Source of the DNA: Blastopirellula marina
Lineage (GTDB): Bacteria; Planctomycetota; Planctomycetia; Pirellulales; Pirellulaceae
DNA: 64,000 nt
Assembly (NCBI RefSeq): GCF_002967715.1
Contig: NZ_PUIA01000016.1
Coordinates: 186,001-250,000 of the forward strand
Direction of reading: 5' to 3'
Within the stretch, counting starts at the first letter, position 1; each line of letters starts with the position of its first letter. Below the pieces are notes generated by a model that did not search any database, was not told the DNA's origin, and worked only from the letters and a program-made list of their open reading frames with translations. The position numbers and the translations under genes are program-made. Below are positions 7,656 to 15,357 of this stretch, one piece after another.

Positions 7656-9215
7656 CTATTTCACGGAGTCCGAAAAGGATTGGAAGATCTGTTGCTCGAC
7701 TTCAGGCATCAAATCAAGGTAAACGCCGTGTTCTTTTGTGCGGATAAATGTAATGGGAGCCAGGTGAGGGATTCTCAGGCGATACCACTGAGAGCGTGGA
7801 ACGCCCATCGCATCGCCCACCAGGCAGCGTAAGACCACGTTATGTGTGCAAGTAACAGTATCGCTTGGGCTGTTGTCCCAGATGTCGGACATTGCCTCGA
7901 GACCGCGTTGCAATACATCCTCAGTGCATTCACCGCCAGGGAAACATGGGTCTTGGCCTTGTTGCCAGGCCTGAAACAACGCTGGATGGGAATTGCGCGC
8001 CGCCTGGACCGTCATTCCTTCGCAGGCACCATAGTTGATCTCTTGCAATCGATCGTCTGTCGCGAATTCGACGGTGGAACCTAGCAATCTCAGTGATTGT
8101 TGGCATCTCGTCTGCGGAGACGAAAAGTATCGTGGATTGCATAAGGACGACACTGCGTCGCTCAATTCACCAAGGGCTGTGTGTTCCATTGGCAGGATCT
8201 CGGGATTGCTTTGGCCGAGGAAACGCACCGATCCATCTTCGGCATAATTCTGTGATGTAGGTGCATGACGAAAGACGACATGTCGAGTGGCTCTCGAATG
8301 AAAGGTCGAACGGAATTGTTGCTCGAACGTTGCCGCAAATGACTCTAGACGCTCGTCTAAGTGGTCTATCGGACGATCAAATTGTTGCGCGTGTTTACAA
8401 GTCGAAAGTTCATCAAATAAGGCCCGGATCGAGGACTCTTCCGCTGGGAAATAGTGGAAGAACGCAGTTTGTAAAGCTTCGCTTGGCAGATCGTGATTCG
8501 ATCGTGAAAATAGCTTGACGACGTTCTTCATCAGGAACCGAATGATGTGATACGCGAACTCATGTTGGTCGCGAACGGTCATTTGCTTTAGCTTCTTACG
8601 TTCTTCGTAGGAAACGTCATTGCAGATCAGTTCTCGATAAGAAACAACTCGCGATCGATAGTCGTTCAAGTAGTCCGTAATGCTTCGACGGGCACTTACG
8701 AAGTGACGTGGTTGCAGTGCAAATGCAGGGTAGATGTCGACCATGGAAGCCCGGTGATTTACTGGCGATAGCTGCCAGTCAAAGCACGTAAAAGGGCTTT
8801 CGATCACATGCTTTATGTGGGCTTCGCGAGAATACAGCATCAAATGTAGGACAGCCGTTTGCTGGTCGTTGAATTTCAGCGGGCCAAGTGTTGGGTTGAT
8901 GCGAAGCTTCCAGCCATGCGACATTACAACCGGTTCGAGTTGCTGCTGGAAAGCGGTTTGTATGCTTTCGAAGCGTTCTCGGTGAAGTTGGTCGACAATG
9001 ACGATGTAGTCGATGTCACTCACACCGGAAAGGTTGTCGCTGTTAAGGAAGCTACCTGTCAGCGTGGCCGAAAGCACCCAGGGAATTGAGTCGGCTACCG
9101 AATGTAGAGCATGGACGATGTCACGCTTCATCGGCGGCAGCGAACTAAGGTCGAAAGGAGTATCCTGATCCGAAAGATGTTGTTTGGCCGCTTGGTTCTC
9201 AGGCATGGAATTCAC
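7656..9215 (-). CDS. Fusion protein: pol-beta-type nucleotidyltransferase + histidine phosphatase
   Basis: A 519-residue two-domain protein. The N-terminal part has the nucleotidyltransferase pattern GSF...SDID (GSF at 54-56, SDIDY at 66-70), the metal-binding core of minimal nucleotidyltransferases. A helical middle region of about 200 residues follows. From residue ~311 a histidine-phosphatase (phosphoglycerate-mutase-like) domain begins: VVFRHAPT with the catalytic His317, a second Arg in SSPQTR (~370), YGACEGMT (Glu ~399) and the second His in TCTHN (~458). The usual RHG is RHA here. Both active sites look intact, so the protein may both add a nucleotidyl group and remove a phosphate in one pathway. 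Start GTG at 9215 overlaps the upstream stop as GTGA; an in-frame ATG at 9206 is an alternative. The architecture is unusual and no precise function is known to me. Confidence 0.85.
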   Translation of the reverse strand: MNSMPENQAAKQHLSDQDTPFDLSSLPPMKRDIVHALHSVADSIPWVLSATLTGSFLNSDNLSGVSDIDYIVIVDQLHRERFESIQTAFQQQLEPVVMSHGWKLRINPTLGPLKFNDQQTAVLHLMLYSREAHIKHVIESPFTCFDWQLSPVNHRASMVDIYPAFALQPRHFVSARRSITDYLNDYRSRVVSYRELICNDVSYEERKKLKQMTVRDQHEFAYHIIRFLMKNVVKLFSRSNHDLPSEALQTAFFHYFPAEESSIRALFDELSTCKHAQQFDRPIDHLDERLESFAATFEQQFRSTFHSRATRHVVFRHAPTSQNYAEDGSVRFLGQSNPEILPMEHTALGELSDAVSSLCNPRYFSSPQTRCQQSLRLLGSTVEFATDDRLQEINYGACEGMTVQAARNSHPALFQAWQQGQDPCFPGGECTEDVLQRGLEAMSDIWDNSPSDTVTCTHNVVLRCLVGDAMGVPRSQWYRLRIPHLAPITFIRTKEHGVYLDLMPEVEQQIFQSFSDSVK

Positions 9216-9841
9216 TGAAGGTCAAACGTGTGTAAAGTATGAGAATCGCCGTCGATAACGCGATAGTGCGTCAAGCTCGGACAGGTGATTTCGCCTGACG
9301 GTGGATTCGGAAGCAACGTTTCGGCGACGGCCGGCCAGTCCGTGGGGCTTATCGAGGCGATCGTAAAGTGAGGGTGCCAGCCAGAGCCCCAAAATGGAAA
9401 ACCGGCTAACTCAACCGCCTCACGCTGATCTGCAGTGAAGTGTTGCCAGGCCTCAGCATAACGTTGCTTGGTGGCTTCTTGATCGTAGAGCTTTCGCAGT
9501 GCCGAACCGATTTGTTTCTGAATCGATCGCAACTGATTTTGTGATGGCTCATCAAAATTGACGACCAAAGTCCGATTCCCTGTCATGGGATCTGCGTCAA
9601 ACACATGCCAACCTGTCGTCCTGATTGTGACGACAGGAATGGACTTCGCCAGATTTGCCACGTACTTGGGAAGATCGGTCTCTTTCGCGAAACGTGCCAG
9701 ATAGGCCGTCATGTGGGGCAGTTCGTTCAGGAAGACCTGGTCGCCCACCAACTCACGTACCTTCTGCTTGTACGCATTGATCGTTCGGCTGAATTGTGGC
9801 GACGGATCAATCGAGATGAAGTCGGTGACGATCGAGGTCAT
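9212..9841 (-). CDS. 2H phosphoesterase-superfamily protein (2'-5' RNA ligase-like)
   Basis: A 209-residue cytoplasmic protein carrying the two H-x-T motifs that define 2H phosphoesterases: HMT at 43-45 and HFT at 158-160. They are separated by about 115 residues, with 'WGSGWHPHFTIAS' around the second. The superfamily includes RNA ligase/cyclic phosphodiesterases and enzymes acting on cyclic nucleotide or sugar phosphates. In this cluster a small cyclic phosphodiester, for example from a nucleotide-activated sugar, is a more likely substrate than RNA, but that is inference. It starts at ATG 9841, three bases after the preceding stop codon, and its TGA overlaps the GTG of the next gene, so translation should be coupled. 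Confidence 0.8.
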   Translation of the reverse strand: MTSIVTDFISIDPSPQFSRTINAYKQKVRELVGDQVFLNELPHMTAYLARFAKETDLPKYVANLAKSIPVVTIRTTGWHVFDADPMTGNRTLVVNFDEPSQNQLRSIQKQIGSALRKLYDQEATKQRYAEAWQHFTADQREAVELAGFPFWGSGWHPHFTIASISPTDWPAVAETLLPNPPSGEITCPSLTHYRVIDGDSHTLHTFDLQ

Positions 9842-9844
9842 CTC

Positions 9845-10504
9845 TTAGGCTGCCTTCTTTTGCCCATAGCGATTCTGGTAACGATCGTGGTATTTCGCCG
9901 CGGCTTCGAACGACAGGATCTTCACTTCTCCTAGCTGCTTGGCCAGAAAGACGGTCTTGGCGACGTCTTCGGTCATGACGGCTGCCTTGAGGGCATCCTT
10001 CGGAGTGGGGCCCCAGGCAAAAACGCCATGATTGGCCAAGAGAATCGCCGGTGCTTTGCCGCGATGTGTGAGAATGCAATCCCCGATCGAGTGGTCATCG
10101 CAGTCCGCGAATGGAGCACAGGGAATTTCCCCGCCAAATTCATCGGCAATCGCTGTCAGGCAGAGCGGGATGCTGGAATGAACCGCAGCAAACGAGCTTG
10201 CATAGTTGCTGTGCGTATGGATGATCCCGTTAACTTCGGGCATGTTGCGGTATAGTGCCAAATGATGCGGAAGGTCGACACTTGGACGAAGATCGCCGGA
10301 AACGACTTCGCCACTCTCCAGGTCGACTTCGACCAACATCTCGGGCTTCAGAGTGTCGTAGTCGATACCGGATGGCTTAATCACCAGGTGCCCCGACTCA
10401 CGATCAAGTCCGCTAGCATTGCCGGAATGCATCGTCACGAGACCGGTCTGGGGAAGCATCTTGTTGGCGTAACAAACCGCTTCCCGAAGTTCTGTAAGAT
10501 TCAT
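9845..10504 (-). CDS. Class II aldolase/epimerase, L-ribulose-5-phosphate 4-epimerase-like (AraD type)
   Basis: A 219-residue zinc enzyme of the AraD/FucA class II aldolase family. Substrate phosphate-binding segments MHSGNAS (25-31) and KPSG (43-46) are present. The zinc ligands are HTH (96-98) and the His of LLANHG (His159). Asp77 (SVDLPHHLALY) and Asp121 match positions important in L-ribulose-5-phosphate 4-epimerase. The reaction would interconvert L-ribulose 5-phosphate and D-xylulose 5-phosphate, or cleave a related ketose phosphate; aldolase activity cannot be excluded. ATG 10504 has an AAGGA site eight bases upstream. No other arabinose-catabolism genes are nearby. Instead the flanking gene carries a ribulose-phosphate 3-epimerase domain, so this copy probably serves glycan precursor supply. 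Confidence 0.88.
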   Translation of the reverse strand: MNLTELREAVCYANKMLPQTGLVTMHSGNASGLDRESGHLVIKPSGIDYDTLKPEMLVEVDLESGEVVSGDLRPSVDLPHHLALYRNMPEVNGIIHTHSNYASSFAAVHSSIPLCLTAIADEFGGEIPCAPFADCDDHSIGDCILTHRGKAPAILLANHGVFAWGPTPKDALKAAVMTEDVAKTVFLAKQLGEVKILSFEAAAKYHDRYQNRYGQKKAA

Positions 10505-10562
10505 TATGGCAATCCTTTGCGATGAATCGGGACGAGGCTCATAAGCCGATCCTTTATTCGCG

Positions 10563-11657
10563 TTAAGCTGCCGCTCGGATGGGGTACTGAACGCGTCGTC
10601 GGATCTCGTCGACTGCTAAAATCGGGTTCTCCGCTCGCAGAATGGCTGAAGCGGATACGACATATTTTGCTTCGATTTGAGAGATGGTCGCAGAGTTTAC
10701 TCCGCCATCGAACATCAACTCAAAGTTGTACTTTGAACGCATGGAATTCAAAGCGGCCACCAGGTCAATGGCTTCTTGGCAAATCTTTTGCCCAGATTGT
10801 CCTGGTTTGGCAATTCCCAAAACCATAATGAAATCGACGTGATTTAAGAAGGGCAATAAATCGGAAGGGTCGTTTCCTACTCGCCAGACGATCCCTACTT
10901 TCTTGCCATGCTGCCGACATTGGAAGATCAGCTTGTTCAGGTCTTCGTCAATTTCCAGATGTAACAGCACCCAGTCCACCTCGTTCCATACGAGATCGAG
11001 CCATCGCGAAGGCTGCCGAGTCATCAAGTGGAGTGCTAGTTGGCGATGGGGCCAGTACTTGCGAGCCTCTTGAAGCTTAAAAACGTTCACCGGGCCCGGG
11101 TCATCTCCCATCGTCTCATCAACCAGATCGACGTGGATATGATCACAGCTATCACCGACCGAGTCAAAAATAGCCCCCACATCTTCATCGGAAGCCGCAT
11201 AGACGGCGACCCCCAAATTACGCGCCTGATCAAAGGTGAAATAGCGATGCAGGGTGTAAGCAAATGAGAATAAGGCTCCGGCTGTGGCCAATCGGAGGAC
11301 CCAGTACAGCGTGTCCGTCGAGACCTCGATAAACGAAATGACAGACATGTTGAGCGCAAACGACAGTACCGAAACAACCGAGTACTTGGTGAACGTACTC
11401 AGCAAGTACTTGGGGGCTACCTGAAAGTTGAGCTTAGCGTTGAGAACATAGCCAAATACAATGCCAAACACGAGCGCCGCGGAAGCCCGGCCAAGTCTCG
11501 GCCAGCTTTCCGGCATGATCGTATTCATCAATGCCAATTCCAGGCAGATTGATGCCATGCCGATGAGGACGAACCCAATCAGGTATCGAAAGCGATACCA
11601 GTGCGAAAGAATCGTCTGGCGACGAAGCCACGTCAGAACGTTGATTGGGGATTCCAT
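10563..11657 (-). CDS. Fusion protein: GtrA-like membrane domain + ribulose-phosphate 3-epimerase-like domain
   Basis: A 364-residue protein with an N-terminal membrane domain of four hydrophobic segments (~25-145), patterned like GtrA ('YVLNAKLNFQV', 'HRYFTF'). From about residue 152 it continues as a cytosolic TIM-barrel domain resembling ribulose-phosphate 3-epimerase. The epimerase metal and catalytic residues are kept: HVD (175-177), His210 in LALHLM, and Asp317 in FDGGV. The GQSGQ stretch (286-290) matches the family's GFGGQ phosphate loop. It could thus tether pentose-phosphate epimerisation to the membrane site of lipid-linked sugar handling. It is the first gene of the leftward cluster, 58 bases upstream of the AraD-like gene, which acts on the adjacent pentulose phosphate. 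I know of no characterised protein with this fusion. Confidence 0.85.
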   Translation of the reverse strand: MESPINVLTWLRRQTILSHWYRFRYLIGFVLIGMASICLELALMNTIMPESWPRLGRASAALVFGIVFGYVLNAKLNFQVAPKYLLSTFTKYSVVSVLSFALNMSVISFIEVSTDTLYWVLRLATAGALFSFAYTLHRYFTFDQARNLGVAVYAASDEDVGAIFDSVGDSCDHIHVDLVDETMGDDPGPVNVFKLQEARKYWPHRQLALHLMTRQPSRWLDLVWNEVDWVLLHLEIDEDLNKLIFQCRQHGKKVGIVWRVGNDPSDLLPFLNHVDFIMVLGIAKPGQSGQKICQEAIDLVAALNSMRSKYNFELMFDGGVNSATISQIEAKYVVSASAILRAENPILAVDEIRRRVQYPIRAAA

Positions 11658-11969
11658 AGCCTGTCTCGAATAATGGCAGCCTCAGTTGGTGGGCATCCAG
11701 CTCCTGAGAGTGGAACGTAATTACCAGATGCTGCTCGCAGGTGCAACACGAAACCAGGACAAACGAGAGTGGACTTACCGGTGTCCAGGGAACCCCGTTT
11801 TCGCTGTTTTTCTATTTTTCCAGGCCTGCCTGGGTTGTGGATTCATCTTGGTGGATTTGCGCTACCCAGGTATGCTGGCCCCCTCATGGACTACGAGGAT
11901 AAATCAAGCCGATGGAGCGCCTGATGTCACTGCTATCACGGTATCACCGACGCAGAGTAGGGGAATGCG
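11658..11969. other. Divergent intergenic region (312 bp)
   Basis: This gap separates the first gene of the leftward glycan cluster from the rightward paralogue B and should hold two divergent promoters. A 95-codon open frame crosses it but has no family resemblance or convincing start. No strong inverted repeat or known promoter element was recognised. Confidence 0.5.
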
Positions 11970-13772
11970 ATGATTGATGAATCAATCGCCGCGTCAGATC
12001 GAGTACCCCCACGCCGCCTTGTGATCGTGTTTCTTACGACAGCCGTGGTAGGAACGCTGCTCGCCTATGCGGTTCTCTTTGTCGCAGCTTACAACAAGTA
12101 CTGCGGCCAATGGGGCGGGATGCTTCTTCCCGGATACCATTTTGGTGTTCCAGAACGATTGATGGAGACAGGTTACCTTCCGAATCAAGAGATTGGCTGG
12201 GATGGCCAGTTCTATTACTTGCAGGCGAACTATCTCTTGCCCCACTCCGATGCCTACTCGCATATCGACGCGCCCCCATACCGCTACCAGCGAATTGGTT
12301 TGCCGATTGTTGCCCGGTTGTTCAGTGAGCTAACGGGCAGCGACTATGTTTCGCCTCATACGTTTCTCTTTGCTTCGCTGCCATTTGTTGGGATCGCGAT
12401 GGGGGCACTCGCCGCATGGCTGGTAGCTCATCGATATTCGCCGCTGTGGTGTCTCGGCTGGGCAGCCAATGTGGGCATTCCCATTTGTCTTCTGCATGGG
12501 CAGCCAGATCCACTTGCCGACGCATTCTTTATTCTGGCGATGCTCGCGCTAATACGTGGAATGACGCTGACGTATGCCGTTGCGGCTTCGATGATGTGCC
12601 TGACGCGTGAGCCGTACTTCGCGATTACCGGAACCGTTGCCGCAGCTTCGCTTGCCGGATTGGTTCCCTGGAAAGGAGCCGCGGAGGATGGAGGATACGT
12701 CATTCTGTTGCTACGCCGACTAGGATTCGAAAGTCTGGCAAATAGGCTGATGATTCGGCCCGATGATAACATGGCTGATACGATTTTCGATGGAATGCCA
12801 AACGCTTGGAACTACTGGGCCTATCGAACATCTCTTTGGCAACTTGCCGTCGTGATGATTCCTTGTGTCCTGTTTATTGGCTGGCAGATTTATCTGCGTG
12901 CATTCTTTGGGCAATCTGGTTCAGAGTCGGCAGGAGGGGTGATTCTTGACTTCCCGTTCGTCGCTTTCTTACGGACCTCGATCACTTCGCCCAGCCTGGT
13001 AATGCGTCCACTTTATTTTGTAGTGATGCTTCTGGGTTTTTTTGTTCTTTGGAACATTCGCCGGATCTCATCTTTGTCCTTGATCCTGCTTCCCTACTTC
13101 ATCGTACTTTCCATGATGTCCCAGACCGTTTGGATCGATCTGAGCGGCTTTGCGAAGGCCATGGGGACCATCCTGGCCTTCATTGTGCTCGCTTTACCTT
13201 GGATGACGAAGGGGGCTGCCAGGGTTCTGATGGTCGTCCTTGTTGCGTCGGTGCTTACCTATTCCCAGTGTCTGCGAGAAGTGTTGGGTGAGGTGCGGTT
13301 GATTCCTATTCCCGATTACCAGATTCTGCAGCCGTTCAGTGCGGATGATCAGCCGCCTGTCGAAGATCTTGCTTGTTCTATTCAATTGGATCAGAGCGAA
13401 CTGAAGCGACGAATCGCAGCCAAGCGTGATGCCAATGAAATTGAGCTTGGGAGCCTGCGTCTTCCCCAAGCCTATGTGGAACTCCCTATAGTGGTAGTCA
13501 ATGAAGGAAAGACAACCTGGCTGCGAACGCGAAAGAACGCTATCCACCTTGCTTACGGATGGATCGACCCATCGGGGGGAATCGAGTGGATGCCACCGAT
13601 TGAGATTCCATACGACGTTGCCCCAGGAGAATCGTTCCAACGACGGGCCAATCTTCTTCTGCTACGTTCGCCTGGCGATTTCACGTTGAGATTGATGATG
13701 TGGCAAGGGAGTCACGCTTCATCCTCCCAAAACCAAGCAGATCAATTGGATATCCCTGTCACGATCCCGTGA
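11970..13772 (+). CDS. Polytopic membrane protein, GT-C-like / cell-surface glycopolymer formation family (paralogue B)
   Basis: A 600-residue paralogue of the protein at 3068-4870, with the same length and layout: an N-terminal membrane helix (~18-40), GWDGQFYY (residues ~75-82), RYQRIGLP (~104-111), about ten membrane segments and a soluble beta-sandwich C-terminus ('VVVNEGKTTW', 'VAPGESF', 'RSPGDFTLRL'). The most conserved block runs from 'LFASLPFVG' to 'ALIRGM', where the two proteins are almost identical. The C-terminal region has diverged more, as expected if the catalytic core is shared but partner or acceptor differs. The start is ATG 11970 with GGGG upstream. Together A and B bracket the eight-gene leftward cluster, suggesting that they use its lipid-linked product at the periplasmic face of the membrane. 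Confidence 0.85.
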   Translation: MIDESIAASDRVPPRRLVIVFLTTAVVGTLLAYAVLFVAAYNKYCGQWGGMLLPGYHFGVPERLMETGYLPNQEIGWDGQFYYLQANYLLPHSDAYSHIDAPPYRYQRIGLPIVARLFSELTGSDYVSPHTFLFASLPFVGIAMGALAAWLVAHRYSPLWCLGWAANVGIPICLLHGQPDPLADAFFILAMLALIRGMTLTYAVAASMMCLTREPYFAITGTVAAASLAGLVPWKGAAEDGGYVILLLRRLGFESLANRLMIRPDDNMADTIFDGMPNAWNYWAYRTSLWQLAVVMIPCVLFIGWQIYLRAFFGQSGSESAGGVILDFPFVAFLRTSITSPSLVMRPLYFVVMLLGFFVLWNIRRISSLSLILLPYFIVLSMMSQTVWIDLSGFAKAMGTILAFIVLALPWMTKGAARVLMVVLVASVLTYSQCLREVLGEVRLIPIPDYQILQPFSADDQPPVEDLACSIQLDQSELKRRIAAKRDANEIELGSLRLPQAYVELPIVVVNEGKTTWLRTRKNAIHLAYGWIDPSGGIEWMPPIEIPYDVAPGESFQRRANLLLLRSPGDFTLRLMMWQGSHASSSQNQADQLDIPVTIP

Positions 13773-14037
13773 AATGCGGCTCCGGAAGGCCTGCAATTCG
13801 ACCAAAAAATGACCGATTCCCGTCGATTTTCATGGTTCATATCGAATCGTGCCGATATACTAAAAAGCGTAATTCCCACCTGATTCCATCTTGCGAACGT
13901 TCCCACCACGTCGACTATTTGCGTCACAACGACTTCCCTTGCCAATCTAACGCTGAAAGAGACCCACGCGATCTCTTTTTGTGGCAACAGCAAATAATCG
14001 AGGCAATGGACCTCATTGATATCCGGAAGGATCGATC

Positions 14038-15357
14038 ATGCTTACCCGTAGAACCATGCTGCAAGCTGTCGCAACTGGTGCTGGTGCCGCACTAGGGCTT
14101 CCTCTGACGACTCAGCGGCTAATGGGATCGACGCCAGAGAACTCTACGCCGAAGCGTATCATTTTCTTCATGCAGAACCAGGGCTTTGACCCGGCGACCT
14201 GTATTCCCAAAGGAAAGCACAACAGCGGTTCGTTGGCTCAGATCGAATTGCCTGAGCCAATTAGCCCTCTTGAACCTTATAAGGATCGTCTGCACATCAT
14301 CAACGGACTGCATGGTATGCACACTAGTCCATCGCATAGCGCGTTCTTTGGCGCGTTGGGTGGCTATCGTGGTGGGGATGGCGTTCCGCCGAGCGCGGCG
14401 ACCATTGACTACGAACTGAGCAAGGTATTGCCGGAAACGCTTCTGCCGCATCTGTGCATCGGCATGGACTCGATCGAGAACATGACCTCGAAGCCGACAT
14501 TGGCAACCCTATCAGCCAGCGGAGCGGGGCAACCAATTTTCATGCACTCAAACCCCAATCACCTTTATCAGATGCTGTATGGCAGAATCGCTTCTGGGGA
14601 TATCCGTCGTCAGCATGAAGCCCGTTCAAATGTATTCGATCAAATCGAACACCTGGCCGCAGCCAAAGGAGATTCACTTCCTGAGGTCGATGGTCAGCGT
14701 TACCAGCAATTCGTTAATGGATTCCAGGATATCAACGGTCTTCGTGAGCGTCTTGATACCGTATCCGATCACTTGAAAAAGTTCGCACCGGAAGTCGACG
14801 AGCGATACACCAACCCAGAGTTCGAGACCGATTGGCACGACGTTCTGCTAGACCTTGGCATCTCGGCGCTAACCTCAGGCATTACGAATACTTTGACCAT
14901 TGGATCAGGACGAGGTGAAATCTTCGGTGCTTGGAAGGGGCTGGGGATCGACCAACAAGGACATAACCTTGGTCACATGAAGCAGCCTGACAATCCAATT
15001 TGGATCAAGATCCGACAGTACAACTGCCGGATGTTGGTGAAGATCGTCGAGTCGCTCGAGAGCGTGCCGGAAGGGAGTGGCACGATGATGGACAACACGC
15101 TGATTGTTTACACCAGCAATAACGCGGATAGTCAGCACACCAGTGGTGCAAACTGGCCCGTCATGTTACTGGGTAACTTTGACGGAGCTTTCAAGACGGG
15201 ACGCTTCACCCAGATCGACGGCAAGCGTCCAATCAACGCTCTCTATACCTCGCTTCTGCGGGCAGCAGGGGTAACGTGCGATCGCTACAATATGGATGAA
15301 AAGTTGGCCAAGAAGTTTGACGATGGTAACGGTCCACTCAAGGAACTGTTGGCATGA
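14038..15357 (+). CDS. DUF1552 family protein, exported (Tat-like signal)
   Basis: A 439-residue protein of the DUF1552 family, related to DUF1501 and the alkaline-phosphatase-like fold. It begins with a Tat-like signal: [22 protein letters not shown] with twin arginines at residues 4-5. The mature part starts '[15 protein letters not shown]' and contains '[19 protein letters not shown]', the late conserved block of the family. Biochemical function is unknown; DUF1552 genes nearly always sit beside DUF1592/DUF1588 cytochrome genes, as here. ATG 14038 has a GGAAGG site. Its stop overlaps the next start (ATGA at 15354-15357), indicating translational coupling and probable joint function in the periplasm. 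Confidence 0.9.
   Translation: MLTRRTMLQAVATGAGAALGLPLTTQRLMGSTPENSTPKRIIFFMQNQGFDPATCIPKGKHNSGSLAQIELPEPISPLEPYKDRLHIINGLHGMHTSPSHSAFFGALGGYRGGDGVPPSAATIDYELSKVLPETLLPHLCIGMDSIENMTSKPTLATLSASGAGQPIFMHSNPNHLYQMLYGRIASGDIRRQHEARSNVFDQIEHLAAAKGDSLPEVDGQRYQQFVNGFQDINGLRERLDTVSDHLKKFAPEVDERYTNPEFETDWHDVLLDLGISALTSGITNTLTIGSGRGEIFGAWKGLGIDQQGHNLGHMKQPDNPIWIKIRQYNCRMLVKIVESLESVPEGSGTMMDNTLIVYTSNNADSQHTSGANWPVMLLGNFDGAFKTGRFTQIDGKRPINALYTSLLRAAGVTCDRYNMDEKLAKKFDDGNGPLKELLA

Noticed and set aside
9845-10504. Arabinose catabolism operon around the AraD-like gene
   Set aside because: No araA, araB or arabinose transporter is present; neighbours are glycan and nucleotidyl enzymes.
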